64,000 nucleotides of DNA, from positions 1 to 64,000 of the forward strand of contig JBIICY010000009.1 of assembly GCA_044238605.1 (NCBI GenBank). The letters are read 5' to 3'. The DNA is from UBA10438 sp044238605 (GTDB lineage Bacteria > Bacteroidota > Ignavibacteria > Kapaibacteriales > Kapaibacteriaceae). Each line of letters begins with the position of its first letter. Position 1 is the first letter of the stretch. Below are positions 43,893 to 52,958 of the stretch, piece after piece. The position numbers were made by a program, and so were the translations under genes. The notes under the pieces are model-generated. The model was given only the letters and a program-made list of their open reading frames with translations, did no database searches and was not told where the DNA came from.

Positions 43893-46549
43893 TCATTTTT
43901 CGTGTGACCGCAACAGTCATTGCGATTTTACTAGTGGGTGCAATTACGCTCACGGCGCAACAACCTATCCAGGTCCAGTGGTCTACGTATCTAGGTGGCA
44001 GTGGCCGAGATGAGGCACGGGATGTTGACTGCGATAACGATGAAAACGCCTACGTGTGTGGAGTGTTCAATAGCTTGGATTTTCCTGCGCCTCGTGGCGT
44101 GTCGGGTCCGCAGGACAGTGCCGGGCCGGGCTACGTGGCAAAGTTTGCACCCGATGGTACACTCATGTGGCTAATGTGGCTTCGAGGATTCTCACCGCAC
44201 GAGGTAGCCGTTTCCGAAAATGGTCTGGTGGTGATCTGTGGTAGTGCTGATGTAGGCGCGAATACACTGGGAGGTACACAGTCGGGGTTGGTTGGATCTA
44301 CTGATGTAGGCATTGTGCTTGTTGCCCCGAACGGCGAGCGTCTTGCATCTATGACTATTGGTGGAACTCGTGACGACATCGGAACAAGCATCGATATCAT
44401 TGGTGACCGGATCTATGTTGCTGGAATTACGGTGTCGACGGATCTGCCCACAACACCTAATGCACCGCAGCGGACATATGGAGGGGGCGGATCACTCGGA
44501 CAAGGCATCGGAGATGGTGTTGTTGCGAAGCTCGTGATCGATAGATCCGGACCGTCAGTGCGTGTTGTACCCGAGATTGTGTCATACTACGGTGGACGGT
44601 ACCTTGATGAGATCCTCTGCATCCGCAAACGCAACACGCTGGGTGAGGTCTACCTTGGTGGTCGCACACGTAGCGATAACCTCGCGGGCAGCAGATACAT
44701 TTCGTCTAGCCGTTCAGGAGATGTGTTCAATGACGATGGTTTCATAGCTCGTCTCGACAGCAATCTGCGTCCAGTGTGGCATATGTACTTGGGCGGTTCA
44801 GGTAATGATGTCGTCTACGATGTGCTGCCTCGGATCGAGTATGATCAGTCAATCACGAACTCTGCCGTGAGTCTTACCGCCTGCGGCGTATACAACGGAG
44901 GCTCCTTTCTTAATCCAGTCCGCAGCTTCCCGGTACCGGCCGACCCGCCCTATGCAGGTGGTAGCCAATTCGGAGGTGATGCGTTTGCGATCCAAACGTC
45001 TGGATTTTCGAATTCCGTGCGGTGGCTCCAAGTGATCAGCACCCCAAATGATGATGTAAGCGTGGCACTGCCCCGCAACGGAAGCCTTTATGGATTGCCG
45101 CTTGTTTTCTCGAATGGAGCTGTCGGACCCTTCGTAGGTGCACGTGGATTCGATGCGTACCTATGGGCAATTGAGTACCGCGGTAATCGTGATGAAGTTG
45201 AACGGTATCAAGGTGATGCCGATGAGTGCATTCTGGACGCCGATTTCCAGAGGTTCGGTTATGGTGGAAGAGCACTACGTCTTGGTTCACGCGGAGAATA
45301 TTTCTGTGGCTCAACCAACAGCACAACACTCCCAGGAACCTCAGTTCAAGACGCCACGTTCCAACGGACTAACAGGGGTGGCATCGATGGCTATATCGTG
45401 CGTACTGGATGCTCAAACCGTCGTCCACAACTCGTGGCGAACGACAGCGTGTTCTGCAGTGAAGCAGACACAGCGCTAGTGACGTTCTTGTATCCGACTG
45501 CAACTGCCCAATGGCCTGATGGTTCGCAAGGTCAGGCTTACGTGGCTCGTGGTGCAGGTGTTGTGCGTGTGCGTTACACCACCACAGGCGGCTGTAGTGA
45601 ATTCGTTGACAGTGTAATCATCCGATCTGGTATCGTGCCCCAAGGTGTGCTTGGTCCGTCTGATACAATAGAGCTCTGTAAAACTGATTCTGCACTGATA
45701 TGGGTCTCTGGCAAATACATCAACAGTGTGGTTTGGTCAGGGGGCGAGAAAGTAAACGACACCACAATACGCGTCACAGCTCCAGGTACGTACACAGCAA
45801 CCATTGCGTCGGAAGATGGATGTACTGTAACAACAAATGCTGTTACGGTTGTATCGTCGCAGCTTGGTCCGGGCGGCAACGTTCGCGTTGAGATTCTCAA
45901 CAAGGATAGCATTTACGTAGGCGATACGTTGTTGGTGCTTGTTCGTCTTGATGTACCTCCCAGCACAGACATCACAACATTACCGGTAACATGGAGTGCT
46001 TCTCTGCGCTTTGATAGATGGTTGTTCTTCCCTGCAAGGCCTCTTACGCCAGGCGTAACAGACGATTCGTCGCGTATCGTATCGGTTGCAGGTACTCGTG
46101 CAGCAACGAGTGATACGCTTGGCATACTCGCATTGCGCGTTGCTCTTGGCGATACAGACACCACAGATATCATCCTCGACAGTTTACAGTTCTTTACGTG
46201 TACGCCGCTGTCCTCGCCGATCAAGATCGGAGTTCGTATAGCGGGGATATGTCAGGCAGGCGGCACAAAGCGTTTTGTCACCACAGTAAGATCACAAGCG
46301 CGCGTGGTCGTTGCGCCAAATCCAGTTAGTGGGAACGGTGCAACTGTCACTGCAACGGGTGACGACCTGCAACAGGTTACTGCGCGCGTTGTGGATCTGC
46401 TGGGTCAGTCAATCGAACTTGTTCGAGTAGAACATATCGATGGTGCACATGAATGGCTGCTCCCATCGTGGCTGCCGTCTGGTAGGTATGTCGTCATGGT
46501 TCAGACTCCAATATCGACCAGTACAGCAAACTTCGAGGTTGTCCGATGA
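43889..46549 (+). CDS. SBBP beta-propeller protein with Ig-like domains and T9SS tail
   Basis: 886 residues starting at GTG 43889, which forms a GTGA overlap with the previous stop. Signal peptide to TAQQ. The first 480 residues are SBBP-type blades (STYLGGSGRDEARD, GGTRDDIGTSI, MYLGGSGNDVVYD). Ig/PKD-like modules with paired cysteines follow (DSVFCSEADTALVTF, TIELCKTDSALIWVSG), then a cohesin-like segment, then a T9SS sorting domain (VVAPNPVSGNGATVTATG). Probably a surface or released protein. Its 3' end overlaps the OmpA-family gene by ATGA. Confidence 0.85.
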   Translation: MIIFRVTATVIAILLVGAITLTAQQPIQVQWSTYLGGSGRDEARDVDCDNDENAYVCGVFNSLDFPAPRGVSGPQDSAGPGYVAKFAPDGTLMWLMWLRGFSPHEVAVSENGLVVICGSADVGANTLGGTQSGLVGSTDVGIVLVAPNGERLASMTIGGTRDDIGTSIDIIGDRIYVAGITVSTDLPTTPNAPQRTYGGGGSLGQGIGDGVVAKLVIDRSGPSVRVVPEIVSYYGGRYLDEILCIRKRNTLGEVYLGGRTRSDNLAGSRYISSSRSGDVFNDDGFIARLDSNLRPVWHMYLGGSGNDVVYDVLPRIEYDQSITNSAVSLTACGVYNGGSFLNPVRSFPVPADPPYAGGSQFGGDAFAIQTSGFSNSVRWLQVISTPNDDVSVALPRNGSLYGLPLVFSNGAVGPFVGARGFDAYLWAIEYRGNRDEVERYQGDADECILDADFQRFGYGGRALRLGSRGEYFCGSTNSTTLPGTSVQDATFQRTNRGGIDGYIVRTGCSNRRPQLVANDSVFCSEADTALVTFLYPTATAQWPDGSQGQAYVARGAGVVRVRYTTTGGCSEFVDSVIIRSGIVPQGVLGPSDTIELCKTDSALIWVSGKYINSVVWSGGEKVNDTTIRVTAPGTYTATIASEDGCTVTTNAVTVVSSQLGPGGNVRVEILNKDSIYVGDTLLVLVRLDVPPSTDITTLPVTWSASLRFDRWLFFPARPLTPGVTDDSSRIVSVAGTRAATSDTLGILALRVALGDTDTTDIILDSLQFFTCTPLSSPIKIGVRIAGICQAGGTKRFVTTVRSQARVVVAPNPVSGNGATVTATGDDLQQVTARVVDLLGQSIELVRVEHIDGAHEWLLPSWLPSGRYVVMVQTPISTSTANFEVVR

Positions 46550-48312
46550 AGTCTATTCTCCTATGCACGGTCATGCTTATGACTCTGGTGTCGGCTCAAT
46601 CTCAGATCCGCCTCGACGCAGGAACATCACTAGGTTTTACTACCGCCACAACATCCTTTCGTGATCTCCCTGGATTTCCATCGTGCTGTCCTGCCTTTGA
46701 GAGTGGAACAGGTACAGGTGGCAGCTTTGGGTTCGGTGTAGACATGCCAGTTACATCATCGCTGTTTGGCAGTATGCGCCTCTCACTTCACGATCGCTCC
46801 CATACCGTATCAGCTGATGAATCGGTCAACGTGATCGTGGGAAACAGCTTTACGCTTGCGACCATCAAGCATAGTCTTGAGTTGCCCCTTACCGAGTATG
46901 GACTCGAAGCACTTATCGGTTATAGACTTGGAAGCTTCGTAATTCGGGCCGGCACATCGTACGCGATACGATCGTTCGGTTCGCTGCGCTCGCGTGAAGA
47001 GATCACCTCCCCAGCGAGTGCAACATTCACGGATACGAAAAGTAATGTTCGTAATAGCACTCAAGGGGCGCTTCCTCAACCTATCCAGGATGCATGGAAT
47101 GTTGTTGGAGTTGTGGGTCTGGATATCCCTTTGAGACGGGGCGGAGCATGGAGATTGACTCCTGAAGTGTCCTTGCATTCTGCGTTAGCAGACATTACAT
47201 CAGCAGCTTCATGGAAAACCATCACACCTGCCATTGGCTTACGCTTGTCGTATGAGTTCGGCGTGCAAGCGCCGGCGCAAGCTATGTCGCAGCGCCTGCC
47301 TCGACGAGACACAGGTGCAAAACCTACAACAGCGCAAGAACCAAGGCGTCAGCAAGTGCAGCGCGATACCACACCACTAGCAGATACGATCAAGACAAGA
47401 GTCATCATTGAGGAGCTTGAAGAAGAACGATTCCTGCCAGTGCTGCCGTATGTATTCTTTGATCAAAACTCTTCGGTGATTCCTGAACGGTATGCAACAG
47501 ATCGTGTGACGCTTAACCCTAACGGCATTACAACGAATGTTGTGTTTCACCATCAGCTGTTGAAGGTGATAGCAGATCGTATGCAGCGTGATCCGTCGAT
47601 TGAGATTACTCTCACAGGCTGTTCTTCTGACGACGAGCAAGAGCAAAGGCTCTCACTGGATCGTGCGCGAGCAGTTGCAAAGATCTTTACGAGTACCTAC
47701 GGTATTGCATCGAAGCGCATCACAACGCGTGGACGTCGTTTGCCAAGCAGTCCATCGATTGCGGTAGACCGCGAAGCCCCCTTAGCAGACGAAGAGAATC
47801 GTCGGGTAGAGATAACATCAACATCCCCAGATCTCCTGATGCCATATCGTGTTGCTGACACGGTCATGATTGTGAAACAGACTGATCAGCGTGGTGGCAA
47901 GTCTGGCCAACGCTCAACTGTAGTGACCGTTGCCGATACGATTAGACTGTTTGACAAGCGTCGAAACAACATACAGGACAGCACCGTTGAACGTTTTGAC
48001 CTGATCGTGTTTCCATTTCGAAGTGCTGAGCTCACATCTGATCATCAGCGCGTGCTAAAGCTTGTTCGAGAGCGCATTGGCACAAATGCACGCGTTGCAA
48101 TTGAAGGGCGAACAGATGTCATCGGTTCAGCCGAAGAGAACGCCAAGCTGAGTCTGCAGCGTGCCAACAGCGTAGCACGTGAGCTCCAGGGTAGAGTATC
48201 AGTTATGGGAAGGGGCGAGCCAGATCAAGGTCAGTCGCAGATACTTCCTGAGGAACGAATGCTCAGCAGAACAGTGACGATCACGGCTACGGTGCCAATG
48301 ACAAGGCGGTAG
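46546..48312 (+). CDS. OmpA-family outer-membrane protein with two OmpA-like domains
   Basis: 588 residues. Signal peptide MKSILLCTVMLMTLVSAQSQ, an N-terminal beta-barrel-like domain (about 20-235), a Pro/Thr/Gln-rich linker (240-275), then two OmpA-like peptidoglycan-binding domains. The first (about 295-430) has YVFFDQNSSVIPE and the second (about 480-585) FPFRSAELTSDHQRVLKLV and VAIEGRTDVIGSAEENAKLSLQRANSVA. It likely tethers the outer membrane to peptidoglycan at the end of this secreted-protein operon. Tandem OmpA domains in one chain are less common than a single one. Confidence 0.85.
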   Translation: MKSILLCTVMLMTLVSAQSQIRLDAGTSLGFTTATTSFRDLPGFPSCCPAFESGTGTGGSFGFGVDMPVTSSLFGSMRLSLHDRSHTVSADESVNVIVGNSFTLATIKHSLELPLTEYGLEALIGYRLGSFVIRAGTSYAIRSFGSLRSREEITSPASATFTDTKSNVRNSTQGALPQPIQDAWNVVGVVGLDIPLRRGGAWRLTPEVSLHSALADITSAASWKTITPAIGLRLSYEFGVQAPAQAMSQRLPRRDTGAKPTTAQEPRRQQVQRDTTPLADTIKTRVIIEELEEERFLPVLPYVFFDQNSSVIPERYATDRVTLNPNGITTNVVFHHQLLKVIADRMQRDPSIEITLTGCSSDDEQEQRLSLDRARAVAKIFTSTYGIASKRITTRGRRLPSSPSIAVDREAPLADEENRRVEITSTSPDLLMPYRVADTVMIVKQTDQRGGKSGQRSTVVTVADTIRLFDKRRNNIQDSTVERFDLIVFPFRSAELTSDHQRVLKLVRERIGTNARVAIEGRTDVIGSAEENAKLSLQRANSVARELQGRVSVMGRGEPDQGQSQILPEERMLSRTVTITATVPMTRR

Positions 48313-48339
48313 ATGGTTCGTTCGGCACATGCTATGACA

Positions 48340-48347
48340 TACTTTTG
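48340..48347 (+). promoter_or_regulatory. Candidate -7 box (TACTTTTG) upstream of Crp/Fnr gene
   Basis: Exact TAnnTTTG match ending one base before the ATG at 48349. If real, transcription would start inside that codon, which makes the next in-frame ATG (48382) the better translation start. Confidence 0.4.
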
Positions 48348-48381
48348 AATGCAACAACGAGATACGTCAGCCAGATGCCGT

Positions 48382-48978
48382 ATGAATGTACCCATCGATA
48401 CATTTCTCCAATCCGTGAAGGGTCTCTGCACAGCAATCACAGAGACAGAGCTTGCATTTCTCGAATCTGGCCTAACGGTCGTTGAGTTAGCTCCGAAGCA
48501 TTTCTACATTCATGCTGAAACGATCCAGCGCGACGTTGGCTTTGTGCACAGCGGTCTGGTGCGGTGTTTCTACCTGGATCAGAAGGGAAATGAGATCACC
48601 GTCAACTTCGTACCGGAAGGTCAGTACGCGACCCACTATCCAGCATTCATTTCTCAGACTCCGAGCCGCTATCATTTCCAATGCATTGAGCCTACCACAC
48701 TAGTATGTCTTAGCTATGATCATATACATCGATGCTATGAGAAGTATCCAGTATTCGAGAGATATGGCCGATTGGTGACAGAAGAGGTGCTTAAGGTTCA
48801 ACAGCAACGAATTGAGAGCTTCCTGTTCAGTAGCGCAGAGGATCGTTACTTGGATTTCATGCTAAGTAATCCAAGTCTGTTCAATAGGGTATCCCTATCA
48901 TACCTAGCTTCATATATCGGAATCGAGCGCCAGTCTTTGGCACGGATCAGAAAAAAGGTGTCGCAACGGCGAAAATGA
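48382..48978 (+). CDS. Crp/Fnr-family transcription regulator (first)
   Basis: 198 residues from the ATG at 48382; an ATG at 48349 would add 11 residues. A cyclic-nucleotide-binding-like domain (about 15-120: GFVHSGLVRCFYLDQKGNEITVNFVPEGQ) is followed by a C-terminal winged helix (about 160-195: NRVSLSYLASYIGIERQSLARIRKKVSQ). The lineage is the Bacteroidota type, which often lacks strict cAMP-binding residues, so the ligand is uncertain. It is followed by oxidoreductase genes and a second regulator of the same family. Confidence 0.88.
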   Translation: MNVPIDTFLQSVKGLCTAITETELAFLESGLTVVELAPKHFYIHAETIQRDVGFVHSGLVRCFYLDQKGNEITVNFVPEGQYATHYPAFISQTPSRYHFQCIEPTTLVCLSYDHIHRCYEKYPVFERYGRLVTEEVLKVQQQRIESFLFSSAEDRYLDFMLSNPSLFNRVSLSYLASYIGIERQSLARIRKKVSQRRK

Positions 48979-49051
48979 CACATATGCGTCATGTGTGACT
49001 CTCGGCATTGTTTGACTTTGCAGTCAAGATCATTCAATGCGGAGTAAAATC

Positions 49052-49690
49052 ATGAACATAGCCGTCTTCGGAGCAACTGGCTTCTCTGGAAGAGTTGTCG
49101 TTGAGAAAGCACTCAAGCTACACGACGTTGTTGCGCTGGTGCGCAATCCAACAGCCGTTGGCCACAGGCACGAGCGCCTCAAGATTGTTGAGGGGAATGT
49201 GCTTGATAGGCAGACCGTTGCCGACGTCCTGACAGGTTGCGATGCCGTGATACAGTGTCTCGGAATTGGCGGAAAAGGAACCGGCAAGCCAACAACGTTT
49301 CTATCGGATGCAACAAAGATCATCGTCGAAGAAATGCAAGCACAGAAGATCAAACGTCTGATAGTGATGAGCAATGTAGGCGCTGGTAACAGTATCGCAT
49401 TTGTTCCGTGGTTCTTTTCAAGGATCATCGTGCCACATTTCATGAAGTGGTTGCAGATGGTCATTGATGACAAGAATAGGATGGAGCCAATTGTTATGAA
49501 TAGCGGGCTTGACTGGACGATCGTTCGATGTCCAAAAATCACCGATAAGCAAGCAACAGGGAATATCAACGCAACATTGGACGGCCGCGGGTTGAAGCTG
49601 TCGATCACGGTGGAAGACACAGCTGAATTCATCGTTCAACAGCTCGTTGATGATGCCTTTAACAAGCAAGCCCCCTCCATCAGCAATTAA
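49052..49690 (+). CDS. NAD(P)H-binding protein (NmrA/atypical SDR)
   Basis: 212 residues. The ATG at 49052 is chosen for its ideal GGAG at 49041-49044. A Rossmann motif is at the start (IAVFGATGFSG), followed by ALVRNP, VEGNVLD, CDAVIQCLG and KRLIVMSNVGAG, the layout of NAD(P)H-binding domain (PF13460-type) proteins. These act as reductases, flavin reductases or redox sensors; no specific role can be assigned. Confidence 0.85.
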   Translation: MNIAVFGATGFSGRVVVEKALKLHDVVALVRNPTAVGHRHERLKIVEGNVLDRQTVADVLTGCDAVIQCLGIGGKGTGKPTTFLSDATKIIVEEMQAQKIKRLIVMSNVGAGNSIAFVPWFFSRIIVPHFMKWLQMVIDDKNRMEPIVMNSGLDWTIVRCPKITDKQATGNINATLDGRGLKLSITVEDTAEFIVQQLVDDAFNKQAPSISN

Positions 49691-49765
49691 ATGAAATCGT
49701 CCTTCATTGAAACATCGCTCGGCACGATCCATGTTGTCAGCACATAGTAGAACAGGAGTAGTGGC

Positions 49766-50548
49766 ATGGAAACAGCATTGATTACGGGAGCCTCAAGTGG
49801 AATCGGACTTGAGATGGCCAAAGAGTTGGCCCGCAGGAAGATCAATCTGGTATTGATCGCGCGTAATGAAGTTGCACTCGCACGTATCGAACAAGACCTC
49901 GAGAGCACCTATGGAGTTTCCGTAGATATCCTGGCTGTAGATCTGTCGACCCCACAAAACGTGCAGCATGTGAGTGCATTTGTTGAGGAGAGGGGGCTGA
50001 GCATAACCTACCTCATCAACAATGCGGGCTTTGGAGACTATGGGCGGTTTGTCGAAAGAGACATCGATAAATACACTGCGATCTTGAGGCTCAACATTGA
50101 ATCACTCGTCTGCCTTACACACTACTTCTGCAGGCACATGGTAGCCCGTAAGCGTGGATACATCTTGAATGTTGCGAGTATTGCTGCGTATCAACCGAAC
50201 CCCAACTTTGCTGTGTATGGGGCTTCAAAGTCATTTGTGGTGAATTTCAGCGAGGCTCTGCACAATGAACTTCAGGGCACGAACGTCTCTTGCACAGTGC
50301 TGTCTCCTGGAGTGACAAAGACCAATTTCATGGCCGTTGCTGAAATGGGTTCAGCTAAGATTCTTGATAGTGGGATGATGTCGGCTAGCAACGTTGCAGT
50401 GATCGGCATCAAGGCAATGCTTAATCGAAAGTTGTACGCCATCCCGGGCTTGAAGAACAGAATTCTTGCGATCATCAGTAGTGTAACACCACCAAGCAAA
50501 CTCCGCCTGCGGATAGCTGCAAAAATTATGGAACAAAAGAAGCTGTGA
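49766..50548 (+). CDS. Short-chain dehydrogenase/reductase
   Basis: 260 residues of classical SDR type: cofactor motif TGASSGIG (7-14), NNAG (ITYLINNAGFGDYG), catalytic Ser in LNVASIAAY and YxxxK in VYGASK. The ATG at 49766 is preceded by AGGAG. The family reduces ketones, keto-acyl chains or steroids; the substrate is unknown. The second Crp/Fnr gene begins at most 15 bp downstream, so they probably form one operon. Confidence 0.92.
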   Translation: METALITGASSGIGLEMAKELARRKINLVLIARNEVALARIEQDLESTYGVSVDILAVDLSTPQNVQHVSAFVEERGLSITYLINNAGFGDYGRFVERDIDKYTAILRLNIESLVCLTHYFCRHMVARKRGYILNVASIAAYQPNPNFAVYGASKSFVVNFSEALHNELQGTNVSCTVLSPGVTKTNFMAVAEMGSAKILDSGMMSASNVAVIGIKAMLNRKLYAIPGLKNRILAIISSVTPPSKLRLRIAAKIMEQKKL

Positions 50549-50563
50549 TTGAGCAGTCAAGTT

Positions 50564-51136
50564 ATGATGACAGTGTCAGAACACATAAGCCAGGTAGTCC
50601 CTTTAACTGCAGACGAGAAACAACGCATTGACCACGTGTTCAAATCGCAGACCCTTGCCAAGGGGGAACTCTGGATCAAAGAGGGGGCAGTATGCAGCCA
50701 GGTAGCCTTTGTTCAAAGCGGAAAACTCCGGGTGTTCTATTGCGATGATGCCGGCAACGAGGTAACATGCTATTTCATAATCCCTGGCAACGTCTTTACC
50801 TCCTTTACGAGTTTTCTGACGAATACCCCAACTGTCGAGAACATATCCGCCATAGAAGATTCCCATCTGATGATTGCCTCCAAGAGAGACATGGAATCTC
50901 TTTCAAACGAGATCCCGAACATTCATGTGTGGCGAAGAATCAATGCCGAAAATCTTTTCATCACGATGGAAAGAAGAATCCAGATGCTGCAGTCTCAATC
51001 TGCCCATCAGCGATATGAACAGATGCTCGAGGAAAACCCCGACATCGTACTTAGCGTGCCGCTCCAGTACACAGCATCGTTTTTAGGAATCACGCCCCAA
51101 CACCTAAGCAGACTGCGCAAAGAATCAGGTAGATGA
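50564..51136 (+). CDS. Crp/Fnr-family transcription regulator (second)
   Basis: 190 residues from the ATG at 50564 (a TTG at 50549 is an alternative). Effector domain: AFVQSGKLRVFYCDDAGNEVTCYFIIPGNVF. Winged helix: VPLQYTASFLGITPQHLSRLRKESGR at the end. It is a paralog of the regulator encoded at 48382. Two outer-membrane protein genes downstream share a leader containing the palindrome AACATTTGTT, a possible target. Confidence 0.9.
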   Translation: MMTVSEHISQVVPLTADEKQRIDHVFKSQTLAKGELWIKEGAVCSQVAFVQSGKLRVFYCDDAGNEVTCYFIIPGNVFTSFTSFLTNTPTVENISAIEDSHLMIASKRDMESLSNEIPNIHVWRRINAENLFITMERRIQMLQSQSAHQRYEQMLEENPDIVLSVPLQYTASFLGITPQHLSRLRKESGR

Positions 51137-51137
51137 A

Positions 51138-51210
51138 TTCTTAACATTTGTTCAGTGTATCGTTCGCAGAACAGAGCAACTTTGTTCCATCATTTGTAAG
51201 GGGAACAAGC
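51138..51210 (+). promoter_or_regulatory. Shared 73-bp leader, copy 1
   Basis: The 73 bp before the ATG at 51211 align without gaps to the 73 bp before the ATG at 52959; I count 53 identical positions by hand. The first 19 bp (TTCTTAACATTTGTTCAGT) and a 15-bp core (AACTTTGTTCCATCA) are identical. The latter resembles a TAnnTTTG -7 box with the first T changed. Confidence 0.7.
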
Positions 51211-51870
51211 ATGAAACGAACATTGCTCATGGTGGTGTTTTTCGGACTCATTTGGATGCCTGTATTAGCCCAAACTGGCACAGAGAAAGACCAGTCTACT
51301 GGGGAACAATCTGTTAATGGATTTACCTATGGCGAAGTAAAGGCAGGTTATGGTATCACGCAGTTCTCTGATGGCCTTAAAGAGCGATTTGATGGAGGAA
51401 GCTTCAGTACAAGCGGTGGTGGACTCTTTTCTATTGCAGCATATCGGAAATTCGAAGCTGTTAGTCACTTCCATTTTGGTTTAAAGTACAAGGGGCTGGG
51501 AGCATTGCCATCTCAGGGCGATAACAGCCAGGAGATGTTCTTTAACTTCTGGGGAACAAGCATTTCAGCAAAGTATTTCCCATTTTCAGCAGCCGCTACT
51601 GAGGGTATGTACCTGCAATACGACTATAACTTCATTACGCAATTCACTCAGAAATACAGAAATACCAGTGCACTGGAGTTTGACCATCAATTCGCCATTG
51701 GCAGATCATTTACGTTCGGATTTGGTTACCAGTTCCCATTGAAGGATCGCACTGCACTCGTGGCATCACTAGAATATGACTGGGCCGCTCGCCAGGGCGA
51801 AGTCAAGGGCATAGGAGATAAGCAGTTCCGGAACTCTAATCTAGCCGTGCAGATCGGTTTGAACTTCTAA
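51211..51870 (+). CDS. Small outer-membrane beta-barrel protein
   Basis: 219 residues; the ATG at 51211 follows AAGGGGA and gives a signal peptide (MKRTLLMVVFFGLIWMPVLAQ). The mature part alternates aromatic and glycine residues in strand-like runs (YGEVKAGYGITQF, FHFGLKYKGLG, FTFGFGYQFPLKDR, LVASLEYDWAAR) and ends with VQIGLNF, a terminal aromatic as in outer-membrane barrels. Family unknown. It shares its leader sequence with the barrel gene at 52959. Confidence 0.75.
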   Translation: MKRTLLMVVFFGLIWMPVLAQTGTEKDQSTGEQSVNGFTYGEVKAGYGITQFSDGLKERFDGGSFSTSGGGLFSIAAYRKFEAVSHFHFGLKYKGLGALPSQGDNSQEMFFNFWGTSISAKYFPFSAAATEGMYLQYDYNFITQFTQKYRNTSALEFDHQFAIGRSFTFGFGYQFPLKDRTALVASLEYDWAARQGEVKGIGDKQFRNSNLAVQIGLNF

Positions 51871-51948
51871 AGCTGCCATAGATGATTCGTGAGAGATCTT
51901 GGTAACGCATGCCTATACTTGTAGCGGAGTTCACTACAGGAACATTTG

Positions 51949-52884
51949 ATGCTCGGATTCTACAAGCCCACACGCCTTCGAGGTGATGTTGATCGGAACA
52001 GGTACTTCGAAGGGTGGTTTCAGAAGGTTTGTTCGGTAAAGCATCGAGTATCGTTCGTGATTATCTATGGATATGCCACACAGAACTCGCACGACACCTT
52101 TGGTTTCATTCAACTGCTTGTGCCCGATCAGGCACCAAGGATAGTATACTTCAGCAAGGACGAGATCTCGTGTGATTCTGAGAGACATATCGTTCGCATG
52201 GGCGACAATGTCTTGAGTACTGAGTCTATTGCTGTAGATTCAAACGACATCACTATCCAACTGACGCTGACGGATAATCAGCCCATACAGACGTTCAAGA
52301 ACTCTATGGGGTACACGTATTTCGTCCCCAATCTGCCTTGCTATCACTCTGTGCTGAACACTGCCCACCGCGTTTCTGGCGAGATACGATGTAAGGATTC
52401 TGCCTATCTCCTAGAAAACGATCTGGGATATATGGAGAAGAACTGGGGCACGTCATTCCCCGAGAACTATGTATGGCTACATGCCGTAGACCCACATGAT
52501 CCGCAGGTGAGTCTTTTGTTTTCTCAGGCGGAGATCAAATGGCTCGGCAGAACGTTCGTACGACACGTTGGCCACTGTCGGTTTGATGGAAACGAAATCG
52601 ATCTACGTGATTTGAAGAACGTTACGGTTGCCATTGTTCACCAGAGCAATGAACAGCAGACCATTCGGATCACCAGCTCGACTGTCGAAATCGAGATCTC
52701 GATAGTACTCGGAGTCAAGGTCAAGTTCAAGGGTCCAATGGACGGCACGTTATCAAGAGACATTCTGCATTACACGGATGCAGTGATTAACCTGCGTGTT
52801 TCCCAAAATGGAACGACGCGCACGTTTCGACTCATAGGCAATTGCGAAAATGTTGGGTCAACACTGACAATGAATGCTGTCTAA
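51949..52884 (+). CDS. Tocopherol-cyclase-family protein
   Basis: 311 residues from the ATG at 51949 (AGGA nine bases upstream). Two signatures of the tocopherol cyclase family (PF14249) are readable: RYFEGWFQKV near the start (about 18-27) and YMEKNWGTSFPENYVWLHA in the middle (about 161-180). Plant and cyanobacterial relatives cyclise phytylquinols to tocopherols. Many bacterial members have no known substrate, and no tocopherol pathway genes are present here. It lacks a signal peptide and sits between two co-regulated outer-membrane genes. Confidence 0.82.
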   Translation: MLGFYKPTRLRGDVDRNRYFEGWFQKVCSVKHRVSFVIIYGYATQNSHDTFGFIQLLVPDQAPRIVYFSKDEISCDSERHIVRMGDNVLSTESIAVDSNDITIQLTLTDNQPIQTFKNSMGYTYFVPNLPCYHSVLNTAHRVSGEIRCKDSAYLLENDLGYMEKNWGTSFPENYVWLHAVDPHDPQVSLLFSQAEIKWLGRTFVRHVGHCRFDGNEIDLRDLKNVTVAIVHQSNEQQTIRITSSTVEIEISIVLGVKVKFKGPMDGTLSRDILHYTDAVINLRVSQNGTTRTFRLIGNCENVGSTLTMNAV

Positions 52885-52885
52885 T

Positions 52886-52958
52886 TTCTTAACATTTGTT
52901 CAGTCTATTCTTCCGTGAGCATGTAAACTTTGTTCCATCACTTTACGATGGAATAAAC
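52886..52958 (+). promoter_or_regulatory. Shared 73-bp leader, copy 2
   Basis: Gap-free counterpart of the leader at 51138-51210, ending at the ATG at 52959. It begins two bases after the cyclase-like gene's stop, so it may give the following gene its own promoter. Confidence 0.7.
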
